Position numbers and translations under genes: made by a program. Positions 7,386 to 17,500 of a DNA stretch of 44,767 bases are shown here, in pieces. The stretch is from Spirosoma fluviale (lineage in GTDB: Bacteria > Bacteroidota > Bacteroidia > Cytophagales > Flexibacteraceae): assembly GCA_945883425.1 (NCBI GenBank), contig CAMCXM010000011.1, positions 1-44,767 on the forward strand. The letters run 5' to 3'. Position 1 is the stretch's first letter, and every line of letters begins with the position of its first letter. The notes under the pieces were generated by a model, which worked only from the letters and a program-made list of their open reading frames with translations, did no database searches and was not told where the DNA came from.

Positions 7386-10300
7386 TTAGTCTTTTCTAAC
7401 AGTTAGCCATCCCTGGAATGTCAATCCTTTTGAAGGTACCATGAATTTGTAGAAATACACACCATCCTGCTGATCGTCTGCCGACCAGAGATCTGAATTG
7501 TTGTAATTATTTCGGCTGAAGATCTTTCTTCCCCAACGATCAAAAATCATCAGCTCATTTTCAGGATAGAGATGGAGATTTTTAATAGACCACTTGTCGT
7601 TTTTATCATCCCCGTTTGGCGTGATCAGATTGAAAAACCCTAGTGGATTATCGAATGTCACACAAACCGTATTGGAAAGTGATATGTTCTGTCCTGAATT
7701 ATCGAAACTTTCAATTCGGTAACAATGTTTGAATCCGTCTGACGCATTCTGATATCCTCTGGCAGGTTTCTGAGATGCTGCAATTCCGGACTCATAGTCG
7801 ACAAGAGAATTTTCATTGTCAAGCTTACGGAGGACAGAATAGCTCTTCACGTTATCCGGCCATCCGATGTAGGCATTCCAGTTAAGCTTCGTAGAATCAG
7901 AAACCTGCAGCGGAGTCACATTCAACAATATCGTATTGTGGACATCACTTTCGATTCCCTTAGCACACACGTTGGTTCCTGAAACTTTGTATTGATAGGC
8001 TTTCGTTGATGTGAAACCTGGCTCATCAATGTAGCTATTAATGTTTTTAGCGATTCCAGATTTGATGACGGACCAGGTAGAATTTGGTGCCCCCACTTCT
8101 TTCCTCCAAACTGATATTTCGCCCGGATTGGAAGCCTGACTGGTCATATCAAACTCAATTTTGACCTGATTTTCGTCTGCTTCAAACAAACTCACATTTT
8201 TCATCACCAGAGATGAAGGATCGGCAATGAGTGAAATGACGGTATCTTTTGAACATCCGGCAGTTGTGGTTTCAGTAAGAGTCAAGCCATAAGGACCGGC
8301 TTCAGACCAATTCACGCCCAGGAATTTATCATTCAATGGCGTACTTGGTGTTCCTCCAGATACCGTCCACTTGAAGGTGGAATTGTCAAAACCGGTTGCT
8401 GAAGTAGCAAAATATCCCTTCTGGAGATCATTCGGACAAATGGTAAGACTGGTAAGATTAACCAAACGAGGCGATGGAAGCGGATTCACGACAACGCTGG
8501 TTGCCCTCGATCTGCCAACGCAGCCCTTATCGGATGTTTCCACAACAGAGACTAGATAAGTACCGGAATCGACCCAGCTGATCTGAAGAGAGTCTGAACC
8601 TTGTCCAGCCACTATTCCGGCCTGAGGATTAACATTCCAGTTGTAAGATGATCCAGAAAATCCATTGAGGCTGTACCATTCATTTGTACCAGATGGCTGC
8701 CCGCAAACTGAATTTAATCCGTTTACAAGGAGAGTACTATCCGGACTTGGGTTTATTCTCACCAATAAAGTATCGGATTGGCCATAGCACTGTACCGGTG
8801 TACTGGTAACAGGATCTATCGTCGAACTTTGTTGATCAATCCAGATTTTGGTAAAGCCGTTGTTCACGGTCCAATCTATTGTGGCAGTTCCATCTGCACT
8901 TACAATTGAGTCAACAGAGGCACCGACTAATCTCCAGGTATAGTTTGAACCTGGGGTTGGAACTGTGGAATAGAATTTACTTGTTTTTGCAAACGAACAA
9001 AGGACACTGTCACCCAATGGTTTTTGCGGTTTCAGATTCTGGTTCAGAACCAGTTGTATGGAATCCTTCGGTCCTTCGCAGCCAAAAATATTGGTTGGAG
9101 TCACTACAATTTTGGCATTCGGATTTGGTCCGTTCCAATTCACTGAAATAGAATTCGTACCCGAGCCGGAAATAAGTGAACCTCCTGATACTGTCCATAA
9201 ATACGTATTTCCTAAAATGGAGTTTGTAACTGAATAGTTCACATTTGGTGTAAACGGACAAACTGTACCACTATACAAGCCAAACGTCATTGGAACGGGT
9301 CTTGGATTCGTGGTCACCACGGCTGAGTCTTTCCTCTTACACTGCGTTTGAGAATTGGTCATTTGAACAACCAGTGTATCTTTTCTTGGTCCACCTGTGT
9401 TGGTCATTGTAAAGACAGGATCTGAAATATTGAGGAAATTCAAACCTGTGCCTGACACCCAGTTATACGCATTGCCCAGTTGAGAAGCATCTCCAACACT
9501 CACTGATTCTCCCGAACAAATCACTTTGTCAGAACCAGCATTTACAGCCGGTAGAGGATTGACGCGAACCTGAAGAGTGGAAGAATCCCGACAACCCGTT
9601 TGAGTGTTCGTTAATATTAGTTTATATGGATTAACCACCACAGTTGAACCAGTATTGACCAAAGTAAGTGGCTGACTGATTGGATTCGAACCAATAAATC
9701 CGGTGGTTGGTGTCCATACATACTGGAGAGGAACAAAACCTGTTCCTGGCCCAATATTGATGGTATCGTTGGAACAGAGGGAATCAAGGCTTCCTACATT
9801 GACAACCGGTAAAGGATTCACCAATATTTCAACTGAATCTTTCTTCTGACACGTATTCAATGTGTTGATCACGGTGACCACATATTGCAATGTGGCAGAA
9901 CCCGTTGCTGTCGTGCTGTTAAACACTGGATTCGAAACATCACTCTGTGACAAATTCGCAGAAGGGCTCCATGAATACGAATAGCCTGTTTCTGGAGTAA
10001 CTCCCAAATCTATGCCGTTGGTGGCACAAACTTTTGCAGTATCCAAGGCAAATGCCACTGCATTCGGAAGAGGCTTGATGGTAACAGTTACGGCATCACT
10101 GCTGTCGCACTGGGTGGGATTCAGGATATCAGTAACAGTTAGGACATAAGTAGCAGTGGTGTTTGTGGTCCCATTGTTAACCAAACTAAGCTTCGGATTG
10201 GCAACATCCGGATTTGATAAACCTGTGACAGGAGACCAGCTGTATTTCCGTCCGGCAACTGGAGGAAGACCTAATTGAACAGAATCCAGAGAACAAACTT

Positions 10301-13300
10301 CCTTGTCCGGACCTGCATCTGCATCTGGCAAAGGATTCACTTTTACATTCACAGACTTATTGTCTTTGCAACCAGTTCCGTCGTTGTTTACCAACAGATT
10401 AAAAGTATACGTAACAGGAGCATCTGTATTATTGACAGCTGTGAATGCTGTCAGTGAAATGGTGCTATCTGCCAATTGCGCTTTTGGAGACCATGTGTAT
10501 GAATACCCGCCAACAGTGGATCCTCCAATTCGAATGGTGTCTTTGCTACAAACCGAAGTATCGGCATATGAAAGAGGAACAATTGGTAACGGATTCACTT
10601 GAACCATCACAGAATCAGCATTCTTACAGGTAGTTACGGTATTGGTAACCTTCACTTTATACGGAAGGTAACGAACGGTTTGTGTTGGATTCTGAATATT
10701 TACCAGAGGATTACTGATGGTAATTTGATTCAAGGCTGTATCAGGTACCCAACTGTACAAGTGGTCGGCAAGAGCATCTGATCCAATCTGAATAGCAGAT
10801 TTCGAACAAACAGCGACGGTGTCAGAACCGGCAGCAATGGCAATTGGTAATGGCTTAACCGTCAGAATCAATGAATCGGCATTCCGGCAGGTGGTTTGAT
10901 TGTTCAGCTTCACGAGTTTGTAAGGGAAACTGGTGCTTGCTCCTCCTGTATTTGGATTCACAAGACTCACATTTGGTCCGGAGGAAGATCCGGAACTCAA
11001 ACCGGTTGAAGGAGACCAGGTGTAGGAATATCCATTCACGTTTACTTCTCCAATCCGGATGCTGTCGCCAGAACAAAATGCAGAATCAAGTCCGGCATTT
11101 ACCACTGGAAGCGGATTTACCCGGATGTTGATATCTTTTGTCCGCTGACAGGTCGTATTTTGGTTTGTTACCAATAACGAATAAACGGTATCGCCCGGAG
11201 TCTGTGAAAGATTCACCAATGAGATACCCGTCTGTGACGAGTCGGTCTTTGTCAAACCTCTGGTCGGTGACCAAACATATTGAAATCCATCTTGATTATT
11301 GGTTCCGATCTGGGTAGCAAAACCGGAACAAATGGAATCTTTGGATGCCAGAGAAAAGAAAGGCAACGGATTGACTCTAAGAACAATGGAATCACTGTTT
11401 GAACAGGCAGGCTCTCCAGGGAGAACGATACCTTCCGTTTTCTTCACTGTGTATTTATAAAACTGTGGAGCAAGGCTATCTGGATTCAACGTCACCGTTG
11501 TCGTATCCTTTGTTGGATTTAACAACCCATTTAACGGGCTCCATTGATAAATAGCAGATACCGATTCTGCGAATCCTATCACCGTTTTCAGACCAGAACA
11601 AATCGTCGCAGTATCAGGACCAGCACTTACTGTTGGAAGAGCTTTGACTTTAACATTCAACGAATCTGCATTCACGCATTTCGTCTTATCATCCGTTTTT
11701 ACCAGCTTGTATGGGAAAATCTGTGGAGCTCCTCCCACATTTGGGTTCACCAGGCTGATCAATGGATTCGGATTCACAGATGAATTAAGGCCGGATGTTG
11801 GAGTCCATAAATATGAAAATCCGGTTTGCTGAGATTCTCCTATTTTAATTGAGTCACCAGAACAAAGTGTTGTATCGCTACCAGCTCTAACAATCGGCAA
11901 TGGATTGACCCGAATGTTGATGGTTTTCTCTCTTGAACAAGTAGTGGAACTATTGATTACCAACAGAGTATAAAGCGTATCTCCAGGGTTTTGAGTGAGA
12001 TTGGTTAGCGAGATCTGCGTTTGTGCTGACGTGTTATTTGACAATCCTCTGTCTGGTGACCAGGCATATGCAAACCCATTTACACCGGTTGTTCCAATGG
12101 TGGTTGAAAGTCCGGAGCAAATGGAATCTTTGTCCGATAAATCAAAAAACGGAAGTGGGTTAATCCTGAGCAGAATAGAATCACTGTTTACACAAGACGG
12201 TTCGCCATCAAGAGGAGAGATCAATACTTCGGTTTTGGTAAGATAATAACGGATAAACTGTGGGTTCACACTATCTGGATTCAATGAAACAGTGGTGGTA
12301 TCCTGATTTGGACTGAAAAGTCCATTGACTGGGAACCAACTATACGTAGCCGATTCTGACTCTTCTGTTCCAATGATGGTTTTAGCACCGGAACAAATAA
12401 CGGCTGTATCCGGACCGGCATTTACAACTGGCAGAGGCTTAACAGAAAGACGGACAGTATCGGTTGACAAGCAGCCACTTTCTCTGTGGGTCGCTTTCTG
12501 AACAAATGTAAAGACCTGATTCGAAGACCCGTTATTGGTCAGGGTCGCAAGTGTTCTGAAGGAAGTATCGGACTGCAATCCTGCGGGAGGAGTCCATTGA
12601 TATTGATAATATTTGTATCCGATTGGTTGATTCTGTCCGATAATTCGGGAACTGCTGGAACACAAAATAGAATCTGTCCCTGCATTGGCAATTCGTGGAA
12701 TCCAACGGACGGTGACCGTATCTTTTGCAATACAACCACCCGGACCTGAGCTCGTGACAACGTAATCTGAAGTATCAGACACCGTAGCCTTTGGCGTTCG
12801 GATGGTAGCGGAACTCAAACCAGTGGTTGGCGTCCAGTTCACTTTTGTATAACCACCGACCGCATTCAGACTGATCGAACTGTCCTGGCAAACAAAAGGT
12901 GTTGCAGTTGTGGCCAAAATCGGCACAAGTTGAAAACGCTGGATCTTCTTGGAAGAGGAATCTTTACATCCCAACCCACTTGTCACCACAAGCCGGATGC
13001 GGGCTGTGTCTCCCGGGATGGTCACATTCACCGAACTATTGGTTGAGGAACCCACGATGTTTCCACCAAATAATTTCCATTGCCTTCCCGTTCCAGCCGG
13101 GGCATTGTAGGAAATGGTCTGGTCTGTGGAACAGATGGAGTCTCGCCCGGTAATGGTGGGCGCCTTAAATGGATTGACAATGATGGTGTAAATAACGGTA
13201 CTTGTTTTCGGTGGACAGCCCTTGTCAGCGTACCTAACCACAACCGAATAATTCCGGACGATACCTCCAGTAATTCCGCAGTTGATTTTCCAACTGAATT

Positions 13301-14516
13301 TTGTTTTTACAGAGTCAACCCCTGTCACTGATGGACAAACAGCAAGAGAACCGGTATTTGTTGAAGAACTAAATAATTCAGATTCCGCTGTGATCGTTGT
13401 TGTGTCTACATCAAAAGACTTCACTTCAAAAACTACACTATCTCCTTCGCTGCGTATAAACGTAGTTCCATTTACTGTCCCACTAATTGGCTCAGGATCA
13501 GGAGGTGGGTTGTCTGCACATGCTTTTACCACGACCAGAAATTCTCTTCGGGTTGTGGAAAGAAGAATTTCAGAACCGTTTGATAAAGTCCGATACTCCT
13601 GAATATCAACCGCAACTGCATAGTTTCCATTGACATTACAGTAGTATTTTGTGAGTCCGGTTGATGGGTTGATATAGGCAATTCCACCAGGTCCAAATGG
13701 CTGTGATTGGGAAAATCCTGATGCGTAAGTCGCTACAGCAGGATCTGAATATGTTACGTTGGGATTCCCCCCATCGCCGGAATAAGGTGTGGCAAATGAA
13801 TAAATCAGCCGGTCTCCGTCCGGGTCAAAAGCGTTATTTGAAATGGTAGCGGTATCTCCTTTGCAAAAGAATGGAACAGCATCCCCAATAAATTGTGGAG
13901 AGCTGTTGGCGAAAATGGGAGACGGAATTGTAGCCAGCCAGGTATTGCCCGGATTGTTGTTGCCTCCCGGAAATAAAATATTGGTGGTGTTTTCTGTTCG
14001 GCAGCAGTTTTCATATTTCACTTTGTACCCTGAGAATGATAAGGGCAACTGAACTTCGAACGTGGTGTCGGTGATGGCAATGTTGAGTTCAGTCAGGCCA
14101 GGAACAACGCATGATGCTGGTACCGGAATTACCAATGGGCGCATCCCACCAAAATAAGGATCAATGGCGCAAGGACCCTGAATCTGGTCGCCGTGACTTG
14201 GCAACCGCCAGTTAATCAAATCAAGTTGGAATGGCTGTGCGTTGGGATCCTTTTGGATTCTTTCGTTTGTTCCGGCATCATAAATAGCAAGAAAAGGGTC
14301 CTGAGCAAGGTTACCGCAGCCCCAGTTGCTCAACTGTCCAGGCGTACCTACCCTATCTACATATCCGACAAAGTGAATTAAATAGCGAAAGGGCCGGTCT
14401 GTCGGCCCATTGCTACCTAAATACTTGTATGTTAATTCTCCCCCTAAAATGTGAGTGCCAAAAGTCTGTAAGCCAAAGGCCATCAGAACCAGCAGAATGC
14501 CGGAAAATTTTTTCAT
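7386..14516 (-). CDS. Giant T9SS-secreted Ig-like repeat protein, gliding-motility C-terminal domain
   Basis: A 2376-residue exported protein. A signal peptide (MKKFSGILLVLMAFGLQTFG) leads into THILGGELTYKYLG, a start common to gliding-motility-associated proteins. Residues to about 450 are a beta-rich non-repetitive head. About 19 Ig/PKD-like repeats of 80-95 residues follow (about 455-2100), each with a Cys near the start (xICSGxxxxIG), a WxP or TW core and a second Cys before an NPLP linker, suggesting one disulfide per repeat. Two fibronectin-III-like domains (about 2100-2290) precede the TIGR04131-type sorting domain (about 2292-2376: LITPNGDDKNDKW, IFDRWGRKIF, DGVYFYKF). That domain targets cargo through the T9SS to the cell surface. 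It lies 36 bp downstream of a second giant gene on the same strand. The likely role is adhesion or a surface fibre; the ligand is unknown. Confidence 0.9.
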   Translation of the reverse strand: MKKFSGILLVLMAFGLQTFGTHILGGELTYKYLGSNGPTDRPFRYLIHFVGYVDRVGTPGQLSNWGCGNLAQDPFLAIYDAGTNERIQKDPNAQPFQLDLINWRLPSHGDQIQGPCAIDPYFGGMRPLVIPVPASCVVPGLTELNIAITDTTFEVQLPLSFSGYKVKYENCCRTENTTNILFPGGNNNPGNTWLATIPSPIFANSSPQFIGDAVPFFCKGDTATISNNAFDPDGDRLIYSFATPYSGDGGNPNVTYSDPAVATYASGFSQSQPFGPGGIAYINPSTGLTKYYCNVNGNYAVAVDIQEYRTLSNGSEILLSTTRREFLVVVKACADNPPPDPEPISGTVNGTTFIRSEGDSVVFEVKSFDVDTTTITAESELFSSSTNTGSLAVCPSVTGVDSVKTKFSWKINCGITGGIVRNYSVVVRYADKGCPPKTSTVIYTIIVNPFKAPTITGRDSICSTDQTISYNAPAGTGRQWKLFGGNIVGSSTNSSVNVTIPGDTARIRLVVTSGLGCKDSSSKKIQRFQLVPILATTATPFVCQDSSISLNAVGGYTKVNWTPTTGLSSATIRTPKATVSDTSDYVVTSSGPGGCIAKDTVTVRWIPRIANAGTDSILCSSSSRIIGQNQPIGYKYYQYQWTPPAGLQSDTSFRTLATLTNNGSSNQVFTFVQKATHRESGCLSTDTVRLSVKPLPVVNAGPDTAVICSGAKTIIGTEESESATYSWFPVNGLFSPNQDTTTVSLNPDSVNPQFIRYYLTKTEVLISPLDGEPSCVNSDSILLRINPLPFFDLSDKDSICSGLSTTIGTTGVNGFAYAWSPDRGLSNNTSAQTQISLTNLTQNPGDTLYTLLVINSSTTCSREKTINIRVNPLPIVRAGSDTTLCSGDSIKIGESQQTGFSYLWTPTSGLNSSVNPNPLISLVNPNVGGAPQIFPYKLVKTDDKTKCVNADSLNVKVKALPTVSAGPDTATICSGLKTVIGFAESVSAIYQWSPLNGLLNPTKDTTTVTLNPDSLAPQFYKYTVKKTEGIVLPGEPACSNSDSIVLRVNPLPFFSLASKDSICSGFATQIGTNNQDGFQYVWSPTRGLTKTDSSQTGISLVNLSQTPGDTVYSLLVTNQNTTCQRTKDINIRVNPLPVVNAGLDSAFCSGDSIRIGEVNVNGYSYTWSPSTGLSSGSSSGPNVSLVNPNTGGASTSFPYKLVKLNNQTTCRNADSLILTVKPLPIAIAAGSDTVAVCSKSAIQIGSDALADHLYSWVPDTALNQITISNPLVNIQNPTQTVRYLPYKVKVTNTVTTCKNADSVMVQVNPLPIVPLSYADTSVCSKDTIRIGGSTVGGYSYTWSPKAQLADSTISLTAFTAVNNTDAPVTYTFNLLVNNDGTGCKDNKSVNVKVNPLPDADAGPDKEVCSLDSVQLGLPPVAGRKYSWSPVTGLSNPDVANPKLSLVNNGTTNTTATYVLTVTDILNPTQCDSSDAVTVTIKPLPNAVAFALDTAKVCATNGIDLGVTPETGYSYSWSPSANLSQSDVSNPVFNSTTATGSATLQYVVTVINTLNTCQKKDSVEILVNPLPVVNVGSLDSLCSNDTINIGPGTGFVPLQYVWTPTTGFIGSNPISQPLTLVNTGSTVVVNPYKLILTNTQTGCRDSSTLQVRVNPLPAVNAGSDKVICSGESVSVGDASQLGNAYNWVSGTGLNFLNISDPVFTMTNTGGPRKDTLVVQMTNSQTQCKRKDSAVVTTNPRPVPMTFGLYSGTVCPFTPNVNYSVTNSILGNTYLWTVSGGSLISGSGTNSISVNWNGPNPNAKIVVTPTNIFGCEGPKDSIQLVLNQNLKPQKPLGDSVLCSFAKTSKFYSTVPTPGSNYTWRLVGASVDSIVSADGTATIDWTVNNGFTKIWIDQQSSTIDPVTSTPVQCYGQSDTLLVRINPSPDSTLLVNGLNSVCGQPSGTNEWYSLNGFSGSSYNWNVNPQAGIVAGQGSDSLQISWVDSGTYLVSVVETSDKGCVGRSRATSVVVNPLPSPRLVNLTSLTICPNDLQKGYFATSATGFDNSTFKWTVSGGTPSTPLNDKFLGVNWSEAGPYGLTLTETTTAGCSKDTVISLIADPSSLVMKNVSLFEADENQVKIEFDMTSQASNPGEISVWRKEVGAPNSTWSVIKSGIAKNINSYIDEPGFTSTKAYQYKVSGTNVCAKGIESDVHNTILLNVTPLQVSDSTKLNWNAYIGWPDNVKSYSVLRKLDNENSLVDYESGIAASQKPARGYQNASDGFKHCYRIESFDNSGQNISLSNTVCVTFDNPLGFFNLITPNGDDKNDKWSIKNLHLYPENELMIFDRWGRKIFSRNNYNNSDLWSADDQQDGVYFYKFMVPSKGLTFQGWLTVRKD

Positions 14517-14552
14517 GTTTTGTGTATTTCTTGGTAGTTGCAGTTGTTGAAC

Positions 14553-17500
14553 TTATTTCTGAATGACAACCTTTTTATTGATTAAGCCATTATTTGTCAT
14601 CACCTGAATCTGATATACACCAGACGCAAGTGCTGAAAAATCAAGTGAAATTGGTCCAGTTACACCTGTTTCAGAGTGCGAAACTAATTCTTTGCCCTGT
14701 ATGTTCAGAATTTTCCAGCCTGTGATCATCTGGCCTTGTCCATCTAATGTAAACCTGCCGGTATTGGAAGGATTCGGATATAAGCTCACCAGATCTGATG
14801 AAATCAGTTTCTGGTTGCCCACTGCCCAAACAAGTCTCACTCTGTAGTCTTCGACCTGGCCTTGTTGAGAATTATAACAGGCAGAGGTAATGGCATTAAA
14901 GCGAATATCGGTTATCACACGCATCCGAACCGGCACTCCAACGCAACGTGCCTGCGTGAGAAGGATGTTTGCATTGTGTACGTTATTGTTCTGACTGTTC
15001 ATAATGGACTCGTTGGCTGCAAGAATTCCATCGTTGTTAAAATCAATATACACCCGGCAGTTTTCACGGGTATTTCCAGCTGATGTATTAACAATTAATT
15101 GATTGGTCTGATTGGTGCTTGTAACCACGATAAGTGCCGAATCGGAACATGTTTTGTCAAGATACCCACCTTCCTCGAACGCAAGTCCACTGGTTACATC
15201 CAGATCTCCAAACCGTACTCTGGTGATTCCATTTGTTTGGCCTGGCGCTGCAACTGTATTCACACAGTTTGCTGGTTTGGGTCCTGTTAATCCGGAAACG
15301 GTCACATAATTTGGAATCTCGACCGAATCCACACCAAAGTTATTCTGAACCTTGAGTTTTACTGTATAGCTACCTGTTGATGAATATTGGTGCAATGGAT
15401 TCTTGATCGTTGACGTTTGTCCATCCCCGAAAGACCAAAACCACGACAAAGGCAAAAATGCTGAACTGTCTGTAAACTGAACAAACCCGTTGCAGCTGTT
15501 TGTATTAATTGTTGAAATTTGGGCGATTGGAGGAGTTGTATTTTGCTGTACCAGTACCGCATAGTCTTCACATTGGCCAAAATTAGGATTGCTGCAAGGG
15601 AGAATATTGGCTCCCGGTCCACCACCACCGAAATCAGAAAGTATCCTCATACGAAGTGCCGTATCCACAACAGCTGTTACCGGAACCACAATATTTGCCG
15701 TGTGCGATTGAGAATTCTGGCCATTCAGAACCCGTTCGGCCGGATCTTCAAACTGGCCATTGTTATTCCAGTCAATCCAGGCTCTGCAGGATTCCGGGAA
15801 ATTCGAGTTGGTTTGGACAGTAAGTGAATACGTTGATCCCATTACAACTGAAGTGCGGTTTACACAGGAAGCATCAACATAATTCTCTGCGGGTGCAATG
15901 GCACTTTGCCGGTTTATGGTATTGAAAACAACACTTTGAATACCTGCACCTTGATTATTAACCGTATTGACTGTCAGTGGCGTACAGTTAGCAGGTTTTA
16001 GATTTTTTCCATCCAGAATTGTGATGTAACTAATCTTCTCCAGAGTATCGGAACCATTTGCATTCGAAACAATCAGCTTCACAGTGTAAACACCGGTCGA
16101 AGTATAGTTGTGTGTCGGATTCCGTACAGAGGCAGAATCACCATCGCCAAAAAACCACTTCCATGTTGTAGGAGCATTGAAGGATGTATCCGTGAATGAA
16201 ACTACTCCAGAACAGGTAAGAACTTCATTGGCAGTAAACAATGAAACCGGAGGCTGGTTATTTCCTTGCAGAATAATCTGATAATCTTCTATCTGCCCAA
16301 ACTGAAGAGCATTACATGGTCCAGGAAGTGGTATATTAGAAAAATCAGAAACCACCCTCATCCGAAGTCCAACACCAGCCGGCGCGTTTCCCGGGATATT
16401 GATCGTTCCTCCATGGCTGGTAGCACCTGTAGAAGAAAATACAAGTTCTGCATCTGCAAATGAACCGTCATTGTTCCAATCAATCCAAACTCCTGCATTC
16501 TCTGTGTTTGTTCCAGAGTTCACGATGGTGATATTTTGAGTAGACCCAACCTGTGCCGATCCTATAGTACCACAGGTAAAATCTTTGTACCCTTCCGCAG
16601 CGCCAGATGAGGTTTGATTGATCCCTGCAAAAATCACCTTCTCAATTCCATACTGGCAACATGTTAAGTTTGCAGGCGGTATACATGCTGCGGCAACCAT
16701 GCCTGTTGTATTGTTGACATTGACAAAATTTGGCTTCACCAAAGAATCTGTTCCAAATTCGTTTGTCACGATGAGTGTTACCGTAAATAAACCGATTGAG
16801 GAATAGGTATGCTGAGGGTTGGCCTCAGTTGATGTTTGACCATCTCCAAACTTCCAAAGCCAGGACGTTGGAAGATTCTGAGAACTGTCTGAAAACTGAA
16901 CAATTCCGGTACAGGAAACCGATTTATCCACACTAAAAATTGTGGTTGGTTTCACTGTATTGGCAATGGCGATCACACCGTAATCTTCTGCCTGCCCAAG
17001 TTGAATGGTTCCGCAAGAATTTAATTGCCCGGCATTCTGAAAGTTGGAAGCGACTCTCATTCGCAGCGTACCATTCACCGATGCACTGGAAGGAACCGTA
17101 ACCAGAGCTGTGTGAACAGTATCGGATTGCGAATCAATTACGATTTCAGATGTTTCGAATGTGCCATTCTTATTCCAGTCAATCCAAACCCTCACTTTTT
17201 CAACCTGAGTGCCGGAATTGCGGACTGTCAGAGGCACTTTCTGGCCAACGAGAACAGTTGTTTGTTTGGTACATGTGAAGTTTCGATACCCCTCCGTTGC
17301 ATCACCTGTCCGGTTAAAGATACTGCCAAAACTAACCTCTGCTATTCCGGTGCCAAATTGAGGACCACCTGCCTGAGTTGTAATGTTGCAACTATTGATG
17401 GGGGCACCGTAATAAGTCACTGCATTACCAGCGAAAACTGAATCCTGACCGAACGGCCCAACCGCCACAAGAGAGACATTGAAAACACCCGTCTGCCCAT

